Assembly (NCBI GenBank): GCA_022560025.1
Contig: JAFISE010000078.1
Location: 83,282-147,281, forward strand
DNA length: 64,000 nt
Direction: 5' to 3'
Source: Stagonosporopsis chrysanthemi
Lineage: Eukaryota; Ascomycota; Dothideomycetes; Pleosporales; Didymellaceae
Position 1 is the first letter of the stretch, and each line of letters starts with the position of its first letter. This document shows positions 12,512 to 25,559 of this stretch, one piece after another. The translations under genes were made by a program, and so were the position numbers. The notes beneath the pieces were generated by a model. It was not told where the DNA came from and searched no databases. It saw nothing but the letters and a program-made list of their open reading frames with translations.

Positions 12512-13638
12512 ATGACGGAGACGAATTTGGTAGCGACGTCCGGGGAACTTTTGAAGGACAAGGAGAAGCTCGAACAGTTCGGGTGAATTAAGTTGCCAGA
12601 CCAAGGGACCTTCCCAGGCGATCTCGAGAGCTTTGTCAACAACGTCATGAAGAGCATCGACGAGAAGGACACGCCTGGTGCCAAAAGACTACACCAAATT
12701 CATTCAAAGGCAATAGACACCAATGAGGCTAAGGCCGCCGAAATCATAAGCCAGTGGCTTCTACCTCGTGAGGAAGACAACGACTTTGGTGGCGAAGATT
12801 TCATAGCTGTTGCTATTGACTCCAAGCTAGCGGAACAGTACGTAAAGCATCCCAGAGACAAGTCGCTGGACCTGAAGTGTCCAAAACCTGACAGGATCAT
12901 TGGCTTTGCTTCTTACCACAGTGAGTTGAGATCCATCTTCGATGAAGCCCAGTGGACCCTGCACAATGAGGCCCACCTTCCTTTCATCACAGTTGAGTTC
13001 AAGAGCGCAAAAGGCAAGGGCATTCACTACGCTACTTTGCAACAAGCTCGCACGGGCATTGCCGCCAACAACCACCTTAGCGACTTCTTTCAATCGGCTG
13101 GAATTACTCCCACCCCGCTCGACACCGTCCACTTTGGAATCGCATGCGATGCAAGCAGGGTGGTCCTCTATCTCCACTGGATTGACCCTGACGGCCGTCG
13201 TTGCATGAAGCGCATCTTCGAAACTCTCATGGCCGCTGATGATCACCTTGGATCATGGAATGAGGGCATGGTCAAGATGAGGAAATACATCCGCAACATC
13301 GTTGCTTGGGCTAGGGATGTAAGAATAGTCAAGATCAAGGCTACCATCGCAGTGAGACAGTCCCAGGTCGATGACCAGAGAAGGCGATAGGCCGCACAAT
13401 CTCATCCTCAGCGGACAACTGGTAGGGGCCGAGGCCGAGGCCAAGGCCGGGGCAGGGGCTCTTTATCATCAATTTCCTCTGGTACTATTCATGACGGTTG
13501 TCCATCAACAACAGCTCTGGTAACCTTCAAGGTCTGGGTCGAGCCCGTGGTCGCGGTCAGCCACCTCAGCAGCAGCAACAGCAGCATGGTGGACCTCCAC
13601 CTCGCAGATCAAAGCGTCTGGGACCTGCCCCATTCTGA
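12512..13638 (+). pseudogene. DUF7924-like protein (PD-(D/E)XK nuclease-like), decayed
   Basis: From ATG 12512 the frame runs 24 codons to a TGA at 12584-12586, then continues in the same frame for 265 residues to a TAG at 13388-13390. It then continues again in frame through an Arg-Gly repeat (GRGRGRGQGRGRG) before a frameshift to RARGRGQPPQQQQQQHGG and PRRSKRLGPAPF ending at 13636-13638. This matches my memory of a multicopy fungal family: a core with LDLKCPKPDRIIGF and LPFITVEFKSAKGKG (Asp and Glu-x-Lys as in PD-(D/E)XK folds) and a basic RG-rich tail resembling a nuclear signal. The TGA and TAG are consistent with CGA-to-TGA and CAG-to-TAG changes. A shorter protein starting downstream cannot be excluded, but the tail damage argues for a pseudogene. 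Confidence 0.65.
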
Positions 13639-16600
13639 GATGAAGTTGAGATGGCATGGATAAGAAGGTCATGGTTGCGACTTCGCGATGTCATGATCTA
13701 GTCTAGTGAGGAGTTTCGGTGCGGACACACTGCCACATACTTAGTTGTCGCGACCAAAAGAAAGCCCAAATACACGTGCATTTGAGCCCTGAGTTAGCGC
13801 GTTCAAGTAGGCCTTCGGCGGCTCTGTGACATTAGTAAATAGATCTCTGTCCCGTAGAAGCTTGAAGGGTTGCATATATATGCGTGAACCCATTTGACTG
13901 ACTTCTTGACGCTGTGATGTGCTTTTACTGCGCTACAAAGACAGTCCGGCGCTAGGAAAGGTTGGCACCGAAGAACTAACAACCGGTATTTGGGCACTGA
14001 GAGGCAATTTTCCTGGTGGTTCCTTCATAGTAAATCAACACTGCTTTGGTACGAGGAGCACCACATAAAGACCCTATCCAATCGCATATCCTAGTGATCT
14101 CACCTCTGGCGGATCTGTTTGCGAACAATTGACAGTCTTCTCGAACGGAATAATCACATCGCGTACCTGCGAAAACTGGCTGATTATCGGCATCAGGACA
14201 GTCGGGGCTTACATCACGTGCTTCAAGGGGAGTAGACATTCTTGCACGTTTTTGATAATGTACCAGCTATGAAGACAAGAGTATGAACGCAAAAATTGCA
14301 AGACAATTAATTTAGGCCTCAAATCAACAGCTGTAGATAATCAGTTGACTAAGCAGCGCTAGCGACTCGCAGTCCATCTCGTCTCGTCTCGTCCCGTCAC
14401 GCCTCGTCTAATCCTGCCTCAGCACGCAACTTCACATTGTTGCCAGAGCTTTCATGTCCACAACAGCCACGGCAACAACGCCTCCTGTCCTCCCATCGCC
14501 ATCACCGTCGCTATCGCCAGCACCATCACGCCGCTCAAGCCGGCGCACGACGTCGGCGCGTCTTCACTTGCACCGCGCAGCCTGCACCCTCGCACGCCGG
14601 GCGCCAAGTACCGTAGGTCACTGAATCGCCCGCCCCGTCCCGCTATCGTCGCCGCTCTGGGCGCGCGATGCGACTTGGACGCGCTGGTGCGCACTAAAGA
14701 GAGTCGCCCATGCCATCATGCCTTGACATGAGCACCACGTGGATCTGTGGGACTAGGACTTTGTTGCCTGATAGATACTGAGAAGAAAGAGAGGCAGGCC
14801 AGGAGACAGGTGCGAGGAGGATCAGTCTTCTCTGGATCGAGCACCTTTGTGCGCGCCTGGAGCTGCTTTCGAGTAACTGCCTGCTTGCCGCACTGCTGCA
14901 GATGCGGAACGGGGCCGAGTTGGGTACCTCTGTTTTGTTACACTCTTTGCAATAACAATTATGCGTTGGTGCATTGGAAACTGGGAGTCCTGTCGCAACT
15001 GTGCTGAGCCTGACATCGATACAGCGCTGCGCAAGTGCCTCGCCGCTGTCGCTGCTGCCCTGCGTCATCTTTATCCTGCCCTGCTCGAGAAAGCGCCGAA
15101 CGTTTGGAGCGAGGGGGGGAAGGTGCTGCGCATGCATCAGCTGGGCGCCCGTAGACAAGTTGGGACCCTCCTCCACACGATATTCACGACTAGGGTCCGA
15201 CTCGGTCGTTTGATCGCGACCTGGGTCATGATTTGACCCTTCCGGACCTTGCTGTATCGATCCCTTAGCTATAGACACTTTCAGCAGATTTTCACGATGT
15301 ATTGCCCTCAACAAGGAAACTCTGCAAAGGTAACAAAATTGAGAAGTTGTGCGCATACATCAGAGTCTCGTCCCTAAACCTTTGCGGACTACTCTGGATC
15401 AGGCAAAACCATCGATCAAACATCAAATTATATCACACATTCCTGCATGACCATCTGCTGCTGGCACATGCTTCCTCCACCTTCGGCATTCAGGATGCAA
15501 ATATTGGTTGAGGCATTGCCGTTGAGCGTAGATGTATACAGGTTCATGCAAAGGAAAACCTGCCTCAACACAAGGTAGCAATCCTGTCGACAGGCGGTGT
15601 TAGACCAAGACTCACGAAGACCGCCGCTGCTGTCATCTGGCGACGACAGCAATATCTTTCTCTCTCCGTATTTACCGACTCCGCTTCTGCGCTTTCCCAC
15701 ATATCCATGCACCGCTTCCATCCTGCGCTATCTAATATGCTTATCAAAGCTATCCAAATCAAAGCTATCCAACACCTAGAACGACCAAAAGTCTGGAACG
15801 TACACTGAGGCCGCTAAGCCGTCAATTCTAGGCGGATGTACGGCAGCAAGCAAGTAAGCTAGTGCTGCCGAGTAGCGGCTAGCTTGTGGTCTCTGTTTCT
15901 ATTTTGTTTGTACTTTGCGACAATCTCATATCATTCTAGGGGGTGAAGAGGTCTTAGAGGATTCGCCGACATCAAGACTTAGAAAAGAGAGAGTGAACAT
16001 CTTGTATTCGTGCCTACCTACGCAACTTGATGGTTCCCCATCTCTGGGCATATGCATGCCTGAGATTCGTCCACTTTGTCATCCGCCATTTTTCGGGAGA
16101 AGACCGTCATCCACACGAAAATTTTCGCGCTCAGGCAACGAGAAATGTCAGCTGGAGCTCAAGCGAAAATTCAGTCCATTCGTACGCATTTTGGGGTCTC
16201 ATGAGGGACCAGGGATGAGGCTCTGCTATTTGCTTGTCCCTGAAGAAACTCCTGTAGACTGGCCACATCTTCTAATGACTTTAAGCAAGGCGCTAATAAT
16301 GGTATCCTCTCCGCACCGAACCATCATTCCACGCATCGTCCGCCCGCCTGTCTACACTCCATCCAGATTTCCATCACACGCGCGACAACCCGATTCACGA
16401 ACGTTCCGCGTAGAACATCTTTCGAAGACTTTGATGAGACAATGCCTGTGGTTGGCGTGACGTTTGAGTAGCACGGGTATTCAGGATCTGTAGAGAAGCC
16501 CTGGCGAGGTTGCTGGAGCAATTTTGACAAAATGGCGCCGGGGCGTGTGTCTCTTGACGTATAGACTGTGGAGACGTAAGTTTGGGATCTCAATTGCTGA

Positions 16601-17023
16601 TTAAAGTTGCAGGAGCGTGCTCTATCTGATAGTACTGATCGTGCTGGTGGTACTGATGGACGATATTCGATCACTTCAGAGGCTTCAACGGATTTGAAGG
16701 TTGCGCTGGGTCAGTCTGAGATTCGACCGATGCTATTGATTAACGTACGAACGGCGGGTTGGTCCTTTGCGATTTTCCCTGGCGCGCCCCTACACGTACT
16801 TCAAAGCAATCGCGGGAAACCGATGCAGCAAGACTACACCAGGCATGCTGAGCCGTTTGGAAAGAATAGAGCTCACACTCCCAGCCTCAAAATTGATTGA
16901 TCCTCCCACATGACTGTCTTAGAGGCTGGCTGCTGGTGTGACCACGCGTACTTGAAGTAAATTTCACCTATCACAACGTGTCTGAAGCCACCAAAGAGCA
17001 TTCTACGAAGAAGTTAGTCCAAC
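13639..17023. other. long gene-poor stretch
   Basis: No convincing gene was found. There is a short TCTCG/TCGTC-type pentamer tract at about 14,375-14,410. Open frames exist near 15.9-16.5 kb (+) and 16.6-16.9 kb (+), but both open at TTG and lack motifs. One longer minus frame is listed separately. Confidence 0.45.
14694..15356 (-). CDS. possible orphan ORF, 220 residues
   Basis: An uninterrupted frame starts at a true ATG (15,356) and ends at 14,694. The product is Ser/Arg-rich without signal peptide, membrane segment or recognisable motif, and overlapping frames of 70-90 codons are open on the other strand. Low stop density in GC-rich DNA could explain it, so treat it as doubtful. Confidence 0.15.
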   Translation of the reverse strand: MRTTSQFCYLCRVSLLRAIHRENLLKVSIAKGSIQQGPEGSNHDPGRDQTTESDPSREYRVEEGPNLSTGAQLMHAQHLPPLAPNVRRFLEQGRIKMTQGSSDSGEALAQRCIDVRLSTVATGLPVSNAPTHNCYCKECNKTEVPNSAPFRICSSAASRQLLESSSRRAQRCSIQRRLILLAPVSWPASLSSQYLSGNKVLVPQIHVVLMSRHDGMGDSL

Positions 17024-18480
17024 CTACTGGCTGAACAACCACTTCTCGAACTGCACAGCATCAAGACCCTGTGGTATCATTCCCCTTTTCGTCCCCCGCT
17101 TCATGGAGCACAGTCCATAGCTAGCATGAGTTGCTGGCTTCAGCGCAAAAGCTTTTACTCTCTGCGTTTCAGGGCTGTCCTCGCCCTCACAAACAATTCT
17201 AGCCTGATACGCCCTGTCCGCGAAAACGCTCGCCCGAGCCTGGTCTCCATGTGCAATGCTAACTTGAAAAGCATCGTAATAGAGTCTGGCAGTGAGGGGT
17301 GCAGCGCCGTCGTCGTATTCGGTCTTGAGAATCTGGAGAAGTGCAAGGCAGCCTCTCAGACTCTCCTTTGACCTCCCCATCATGTTCACTGGATCGCTAA
17401 TAACTTCATCGAGGCTCTGAATTTGTCTGCGGCGGGCATCACTGTCTTAGATCTCGGATGAGGAATCAGAGCACCTGTGACAGCTGCAGTCGAATGCAAA
17501 GGATTCTTTCAAGAAGGCTCAGCGTTCAGCAGATAGACGTCCATGATCGTACGGGATTACGATTTCCTCCCCCGCTTTGATGGGACGGACTGCATGAATT
17601 GTTTCGTGCTTCTCATTTTCTTTCCAGTTGTTGTGGGAGTTTGGGATGCAGCTGTGATTGATGAGGTAGATTGTAGGGTAAACCCCACCCACTACGCTGC
17701 TCGATCCACAAGGTAGAGCGTTTGTCTTAAAAATGGTACTGAAAGGATAACTCCCGGGGGATTTATTGTGTAGCGACAGGAATTGGCGTTGCGAGTCTTT
17801 GGGTAATGATCTCAGCCTTGTTGCGAGTGTGAGCTCCAACTCTTTGCGTGGCATGGGCACAGCTGTAAGAAGTGGCTTCTCACAAAGGATTCGAGTGCCT
17901 TTGGATAGATTGAAGCGGGCGACGAGGCCCCTTCCTTTCCCAGGAATATCTTCGACTTCGAAGAGGGGGATGTCGAGCTCTTTCAAGGTATCGACTCCGT
18001 TAATGAACGATGCGATGCTGGTATGAATATCGGGCTCACCCGTCTATGGAGTAAAAGTTAAATCCTATCAAGGAACAAGCATATAGGGTCATAATAAACC
18101 TTTTCATAGGATCGAATGAACTCGTTGACCTCATTCCAACCGTAGTGACCATAACCATTGAAACCTTCGTGCCAGTATTGAACGCGGGAGCCAAAGTGGG
18201 CTTGTGCAATACGTGTAACCGTGTTGATGTAGGCTTCTACTCCAGAGTTCGCTGCGATGCTTCCCGAAACCTTTGAGCTGAAACGCAGGAGCTTGTGGCC
18301 CTCAAAAGGGAGACTTGGGTGTTCACCAGCTTTGAACAGGATGTAATTTGGTTTTATCTCAACCTGCATGTCGTCTTTGTAGTGACTCTTGATCAGCTCT
18401 ATGAATTGTTTCCAGTTCTGTCTATCAACGACTCCTTTAGTAAGCCGAGGGACCATATCGAAACCAGCGTCCATGCCCAT
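17024..18480 (-). pseudogene. SET-domain protein with two in-frame stops
   Basis: Exon 1 (18480-18100) encodes 127 residues. An intron at 18044-18099 (GTTTAT...CATAG) joins it in frame to SYEK/TGEPDIHTS and then the SET core: IPGKGRGLVARFNLSKGTRI, LINHSCIPNSHNNW and AGEEIVIPYD. After SAER the frame meets TGA at 17519-17521, continues with the post-SET cysteines FDCSCHRC, meets TAA at 17447-17449, and ends with the usual C-terminal helical part (GLDAVQFEKWLF) at 17024. All pieces are in one frame, so only point mutations broke it. The TGA fits a CGA-to-TGA change. SET proteins methylate lysines, and this group is common and multicopy in Dothideomycetes as I remember it. The truncated product would keep NHSC but lose the post-SET zinc site, so activity is unlikely. 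Confidence 0.75.
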
Positions 18481-19986
18481 GGCTACACTTTTGAATCTGA
18501 TCGAACAAGCAGGATAGTGCTAGATAATAGTTAAGGGTGAAGGATCAAGTAATTGACTTTGAACTGGTACAGGTTGTTGGTTCCGTCGCCTGATGTTGAG
18601 CAACCTCATAACCTCATGATCGGCACTTGATCCCGCAAGTTTACTGTCAATCGGTGGATCAGATCTTGCTATTGATCAGACAAGGAACCTCACCGCCGCT
18701 GTTGTGGAACCTTTACTTATCGCAGACATCGAGCGGGCGCCTATAGGAAGAAAAGAGTGATGTGACTTGTAGAGCTTCCGCATGACGACTTTGCTCAAAT
18801 CGATATCGCAACTAGCGATCCATCTACACTTCATAACACGTTTGAAGTCATCCACCCGTGAGTACGGTTACGGAGCTCGACGTACACTCTCAATCACAGT
18901 TCTTGAGATCTTCAAGTCAGCTTCTTGAGGTGTGTCAAGTCTATGACTTCCGTTGATGAACTGTGCGGCTGGTCACATGCAGAAGCCTGAGAAGGATATT
19001 TTACTACATGATTCAACAATCAAGCTAACGACATTGCAGAGCGGCATATGGCCTAGTGCTTGACGCCAAACGCGGGGTATGCATATCTCAACAGTTTCCA
19101 AATTAGAGTAATGTGCATCGGCGTACGTCCATGTAGAATCTGTATCGGGTGAAATATGGTGGCGGATGTCGTACCTCTCACCATCGCTGTAACACGATCG
19201 ACCGTCACACTATTCCATAATGCCAATTAATTACGACGAGGCACTGACATTGTCTCTATCAAGGCGAACCATCTATCCTTGTCCTTTGCATCAGTTCCTG
19301 TCATCGCAAAGCAACTTACGGCTAACAAAGCGGTTGCGTATAATGGACGCGGACTCTAGTCTCATGACCCTTCTAAGCGCCAACTCTAAGGATAGATTTA
19401 TTAGTATTTAGACAGTCCCAAACGCATTAGACGAACTATAATAGACACAGAGTTGCACCGCATTTTTGCAGATTAGAGTTCTCTCAGAAGGTGTAAGTGC
19501 ACAGGCAGTGACCTGTCTGAACATGAATTTCTTATTCCTTCTTTGCAGAAGGCAGACAAATTAGTACCTACATCAACAACTTTTGTGCTGCAGCAAATAC
19601 ATACATGACTCGCAAACGACATCGCGACTTCAAGATTCAGGGGCAGCATGACATCTGGTGCGGGGTTGTTTGATGGCGTTATTTGACAAGTCGACTCTGC
19701 ATAGGTAAGCGCTAGGCTTGCAGAAGTTAGCGATGCTGCATTATCGCTGCAGTTATCTGATAAGGGCAACGCACTCGGAATGTAAACGGTTCTATCCCCC
19801 ACTATCATTGGCCGCATGGTATCTCCTGCAGCCGAATAATTTTATCGCGCGGAAACTCTGCGTGCCGATTTTGAAGCTTTGCATATGACTAGGCAGCAGC
19901 GTAACAGGGCTGAGAGGCAGTGATCGATACTTCTTACAACAGAACGTAGCCACGCGTTCATTTTTTCAACAAAACAACACAGTGTA
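18481..19986. other. intergenic, no gene recognised
   Basis: This is the promoter side of both the SET pseudogene and the HET gene downstream. Only short frames are present, and no repeats or RNA genes were seen. Confidence 0.5.
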
Positions 19987-22634
19987 ATGGAATCATGCAG
20001 CGCAGGCGTTGAACCTGGAACGAAGCCCAAACTTGGTCCCGAGGACACCTTATACGATCCGCTACCAACATCAACTTCGATTCGGGTCCTACTCCTCGCA
20101 CCAGGCCAGACCGAAGATGAGGAAATCTGCTGCTACTTCTTTCCCTGTGATCTGGACAACGACCGTGCAGTCAATCCATCGAATCCGCGGCCTTTCAAGA
20201 GCCTGAGCTTTGCAAAAGCATCTGGGCTGGGCCGTGAAGGTGCCGAAAGGGAGTTTGCGCTTCATGTCGACATGTACAACGAAGAAATTCGGCAAGGTGT
20301 GATCGATAACTCAAGTCATCAGCTAAAGAAGGCGTCCAGCAAAGGAAAAAGACCTGCAACAAGTTGTAACGACACCAAACGCACACTCCGGAAAGTCATC
20401 GACTCATTTGCAACTTGCTCCAGGTCTGAGATGGAAGCTTCAGTTAGCGAGTATCTCGAAAACCTCAGCAGCCTCTCAGAAAACGAGACAGTCTCCGATA
20501 GGCACCGGCGCATTGTACACGGCTTTATTGGAAGCTACTTGAACAAAATGTTGGAGAATAAGCATGTCTGGAAGAGCCAAGAGAAGGCATTTAGAGCGTG
20601 GCGCGAGCAATTCATTTCTGCCGAAGTGACAGGCAGGAACGATCCACCGGACTTGCTCAACGATGAAGATTGGGACTTCCTACAGCTAGCGAGGAAAACT
20701 TTCTGGGAAGACTCCTTGAAGACTCAGCTCCACCCGTTCCAGCGATTTACAGCACTTTCCTATGTATGGGGAAGCCCTGATGCACCAAAAAGCATTCTTA
20801 TAGACGGAGAAACAAGGTTTTGGGTGACACAAAACTTGTACAATGCTCTCAGATCAGTGCGGAGAACGCACGAAGCCCGGGCACTCTGGATTGATGCAAT
20901 CTGCATTAATCAAAATGATCTGGACGAAAAGCGACTGCAGATTGGACTCATGAGACGTATATACAGGCAGGCGCATGAAGTCCTTGCATTCATACCCCAG
21001 ACACCCGAAGACAACCAATCCTTCAACAAGCTTGTGGGGCTGATCCTCAAAGCGGACCAGCGATGCCGAGAGGTCGTTGCCTCTGGACTGGTATCCAATG
21101 AGGAGCCTCCTGAGAGCGATGTCACTACTATATTCAAAGGGTCTATGCTTCAAATCCACAAGGTGGTTGGTCCTGTAAAACCAACAGGAGCTTGTATTGA
21201 GGATCACGGGCTGCCTGATGAGAATGACCCTTTATGGAATTGTTGGAGGCGCTTCTTCGCCTCACCCTACTTCCAGCGGATTTGGATTCTACAGGAGTAT
21301 GCTCTTGCTCAGAGACTGTACTTTCAGCTTGGTCACTCTCAGGGCAGTTCAGACATAATACTTCTTGTGATGAACAGCGTGGATGAAAGGAGTAGACGAC
21401 TAAACAGCAAATATTTGAGCTGTGTTGATGACCGACTTTCTTCGGCCGCATACAAGGGATGGATTGGTTTCAAGCAAATGGCCATGCAGCGAGTTTTCAC
21501 ACGGTCTGACATATACAAGTCCAAGATAAAGAAACGGACACTTGTTGATCTATTGCCGACAGGCCTATCACTGGAAGCCAGCGATCCACGTGATAAGATC
21601 TACGGCCTACTGGGTCTTGTGTCAGATGCTGATGAATTCATGGACCTAGTCAGCTACGACGAATCAGACGCGTATCCGGAGATCTACAGACGGTTTGCCA
21701 ATCGCTTCATCGAGAGGGGAGACATCATTTCAATACTGAGGATGGCCTGTCAGACACGGAATCACGTTCAAATGCCCAGTTGGGTACCGGTAGGTTCATA
21801 CATGCAATGAAGATCGATAGTTGTACTAATGCTGAGGTTAACCAGGACTGGTCTGCCTCACGCTCGTACAACGCGATATCGTTGAACTACAAATTTCGCG
21901 CTGGAGGCGATGAACCCTTAAGCTTCCAGACTGTGCCACAGTGTTCTGATCAACTTCAGATAACAGGATATCTTGATTCCGCCGTCATCTCCCTGACCGA
22001 TGCATTGCTCCCCTTAAGACGGTCTACCTCAATGGGCGCTGGACAGGACAGCAGACACGATCTCTTGGAGAATGTACTCACGATCTGGGACCAGCTTTGC
22101 GAACATCTCGGTCAATCCAGGAGCTCCGATCCATCCATCTTCATTGACCTCTTTGACTGTTTGACCATGCAATTACAGAAGTTCGATACCAAGGACAAGA
22201 TCGACGACGACAACAACGGAACGAACGACTTCAAGAACTTTATGGTCTTCATGACTCGCATGATGGAATACGAAACATCAGGAGACCGAGCCAAGTATCT
22301 GGAAGACAACCGCATGACCTACGCTGTCGAAAACATGAACGAAGACGAACACAACTTCATCGTTAAGATGGAGAGAAACAGCACCAACAGGCGGTTTTGC
22401 ATTCTTGGCGTAGACAAGCAAATAGCCCTTGTACCAGAACATACTGAAATCGGCGACGTTATTGTGATAGTCAAAGGCGGACCGGTGCCACTGGTGTTGA
22501 GACAGATGCCTGAGGGTGTCGTCGACGGCGGCGCAGCCTACGAGTTGATTGGCGATGCGTACATTCCTGGAATTATGCTAGGCGAAGTTGTGCAGAAGCA
22601 AGGATTTGTATGGAACCAGATTGTGTTATTGTAG
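19987..22634 (+). CDS. heterokaryon incompatibility (HET) domain protein
   Basis: Exon 1 (19987-21789) and exon 2 (21846-22634) flank a 56-bp intron (GTAGGT...ACCAG, phase 0), joining MPSWVP to DWSASRS, a common HET junction. The product has 863 residues. The three HET blocks are present in order: FTALSYVWGSPD (about residue 254), ALWIDAICINQND (about 299) and a block with RIWILQEYALA (about 434), then DPRDKIYGLLGLV (about 535). The N-terminal 230 residues are variable and charged. The C-terminal part contains PLVLRQMPEG and YELIGDAYIPGIM, typical of this HET class. HET proteins trigger cell death on contact with incompatible partners in some fungi (family knowledge). No stops or frameshifts are seen, so the gene appears intact. 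Confidence 0.9.
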
Positions 22635-25250
22635 CTGTACTTAGTACGAGGTCCTGTCAACCGTACTACGACGAACTGGTGAGATCTTCTTGCTCTACCT
22701 CCTTACAGCACCCGTCAGACTGCTCCAGAATCTCAAACGGATTGCCTTCAGTCACGTTGCCTATCAACAAACCAGCATGCAAGCGCGCTGGCGAATCGAA
22801 CGGCCGTATCGACACTGGACGTCCAGCTTGGGGGCTCGCTGCAGCCTGCGGACTTGCCCCGGCGGCGTGCGGTGAGCTATGAGACCGAGGTGAGAATTGC
22901 TGGAACGACGGCGCCTTGAGCCTGGCGATGTTGTTGACTTCGCCATTGGTGATGATTGATCAGGTCGTGCAACTGTGCGACGAACCTGGGTTTAACTGAT
23001 CGCCGCGATGTACTGTACTGTAACAGCACTCAACCTCAACTGCCAGTAAAGATGCCGCAGTCGTTTCATAGATGATATATCAATCTGATTAGGACGTTTG
23101 CCGTTGGTAGAATGGAGAGGTTGGCGCGAGGTTGTAACCAACACGGACATGAGAACACCAAGTCAGTGTTGGCCAGTAGTGGGAACAAACCCAGTGCCAT
23201 TCTTGGTGTACTAGGTGGATTTCAATGTCAGTTCCAGAGAGGAAGGGCTGATGTCTGAACGAAGGGCTGAACGAAGTTGACATATACAACCCTGCACCAG
23301 CTCATAGTATGATGCCACTCCCCAGTTCCAAAGAGCGATCATAGCTCCAGGCAGGGACTTTGCGTGAAGGAGACCAATCCTGCAGAATTCAGTCTTGGCG
23401 GCTAGACTTGACAGCGTTTAATCTTTTTGTCGGTGGACAGGACTAGGTAACTGCTTAGACTGCGGACACAACATGAATGACACTGCTCTGCTAACTCGAC
23501 GTGCTCTGCTACACTACTACTGCTCCCAGCCTTAGGGCTGAGGAGTACGATTTCGCCGCGACAGCAGCCAACCTGCTTGAGCATGATTGTTCCGTAAATC
23601 AACCCTAGTGGCAAAAAGCTGTGATTCTTGCAACAGCCAAAGGCAGGAGTCGCCGCTGGGCGTCTTGGTCAGGCAAGGGGGAAGCAACGACACGCAGTTC
23701 TGCTCAGACCGGTCATGCTTTGTGGAAATTGTCGTATGGCTGAGTGAACCTCAACCTCAGCTACTACAAACAAGACAGCAAAGTGGAGGCAGAGCAAACA
23801 ACAATCGCATTTTACAGCGAACACATCACAGGCAGTGGACAGCGTTCACTCAAAGCAGTCTATACGCCCGCTCGTCTCCGCGGGGAAACAGCGTCGACGG
23901 GAACAAGACGGGTACCGCGATGCTGAAGGGAGTCGAAATCTGCATGAGTTATCTGCAGGCTTCCGCGACTGCATTCTCGCCACCCCTAGCAGACGCAGCC
24001 CGCGACCCAGAGCTGATGGTGTCTCCAGTTACCAACAGAATTTAGTCGAGGAATACACATCTACCCCGCCGGAGGCAAGTCGCGCAAACACATGCTTAGT
24101 TCCAAAAGCGGCGCTCGCAGGTCGCGACGGCGGCCGTTGCGCAGCAGCACCATCGGGCAGTTGTTGCTCATGCCTGCAAGGCGCAGCGATGGCAGCGGCG
24201 CAATGCAGCGCGTAGCTGTGTAAGGCCTTGCAACCTCCACCCTCCACCCTCCAAGCGCCATCTCCTTCCTCGCGGCCGGACATTTCGAGCCACGCAGAAC
24301 GGAGATGGCGGTGCCACGTGTGTGTATCAGCCCGGGCAACACGTGTGCTGCGTGCTCCACTACCGACAGCCCACGGCGTCGAGATAAGTGTGTGCGGCTC
24401 AGGAGCGTGGCGCTTGGAGCACTGGGCGCTGGATGTGCGTGCGCAACGGCGAGGGAGGGCACAATGCACGAATCGTTGTTGTATTCGTGCCGGAGATTGG
24501 AGTCGCGGGGAAGGTGCACCGAAAGTGAAGTCGCGTGGAAGGTACGTGTTAGTCGTGATCGCGATGAGTGGAGGAAGTTTTACAGCACGGCCACGAGACT
24601 AGCCCGAAACGGTAAAGTTGCGTGCCTCACTGCTGTGCACGTCCAGCTGAAGGGTCCGAGGGCCGCCTTTATTGCGCTTGTCCTCGAGCTGGCGGCGGTG
24701 GATTTCTGGTATTCCGGACGGTGGCGAGTTCACCGTTTTCTGACATGTGCGCCTGCCGCGCACCCTTGCAATAACGTGTTGAGAATTGTCTTCCTGTCGC
24801 CCTCAAGCCGGCAATAGCGTGCGTCCCGAGTATCTATCGACGGGTTCGACGACGGGTTTGACGACGGGTTCGACAGCGGTGGTGAGGATGCACGCTGCGT
24901 TCGGCGACGTTGTTGGATTGAGATGCCGCCGTCGCGTTCTGCGGGGTGTTGCTGGAGACGGCAATCTTGACGAGATACGGGCATTTTGCGATGGGTCGTG
25001 CACGCTGGCATGGCGCAGGCGTAGAGCATCGACAGCGGCGCACGACAGGCGTCAATGGCGGTGGCAGGGTGGTGACAGTGCGTTGACGGTGTCGTGCGTT
25101 GAATTGTGGGCTTGAATGCGAAAAACTGGCGTCACCGCCACGTGCCTACAGCTCACCCGGCCACGCTAATGTCTGGCTGGGAACTTGGCGCGCTAAGAGA
25201 CACCCAAAATGTCCAGCAGAACCCTAGCTGCAAACTAGATTAGAACAGTA
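22635..25250. other. gene-poor region with a GC-rich part
   Basis: Between 23.8 and 25.1 kb the DNA is GC-rich and five to six frames are open at once, which argues against any single one being coding. No domain was recognised. The last 100 bases turn AT-rich ahead of the retrotransposon. Confidence 0.45.
24837..24876 (+). repeat. short tandem repeat, about 12-bp unit
   Basis: Three adjacent near-identical units of the type GACGGGTTYGAC can be read directly. Confidence 0.7.
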
Positions 25251-25330
25251 TTACAAAAATACTACTGTAATAGCATAACAATAATAATATCTCTAATAAA
25301 CTATAATAATAGAGAATATTAAGATATTTC

Positions 25331-25544
25331 TGTAAGGTTACTGTAAGCAGGCAATTAGACTTAAGGTAGATAAGATAGCTTTAAAGCTAAATTAAGGTTG
25401 TATTTAGATATTAGACAAATCTTTAAGGTGTAAGCCTTTAGATTTAATAGGAGTATATATATAAGAAGCCTGTGCACAGCCTAGCTTTTAGCCTAAGTGT
25501 GCCTAAAGTAGAGCTAAAGAGTATTAGAGAAGAATCTTGTAATA
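25331..25544 (-). repeat. family A LTR, left (3') copy, RIP-mutated
   Basis: It aligns without gaps over 214 bp to the right LTR. By hand I count 47 differences, all transitions, and 46 of them are AT here and GC in the right copy. Confidence 0.9.
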
Positions 25545-25559
25545 ATAGCTTCTCCTTTC

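Noticed and set aside
15915..16460. 181-codon plus-strand frame
   Set aside because: It opens at TTG, lacks motifs and has an unlikely composition.
24029..25115. Overlapping frames of 100-170 codons on both strands
   Set aside because: The DNA is GC-rich, many frames are open at once and none has a motif; low stop density explains them.
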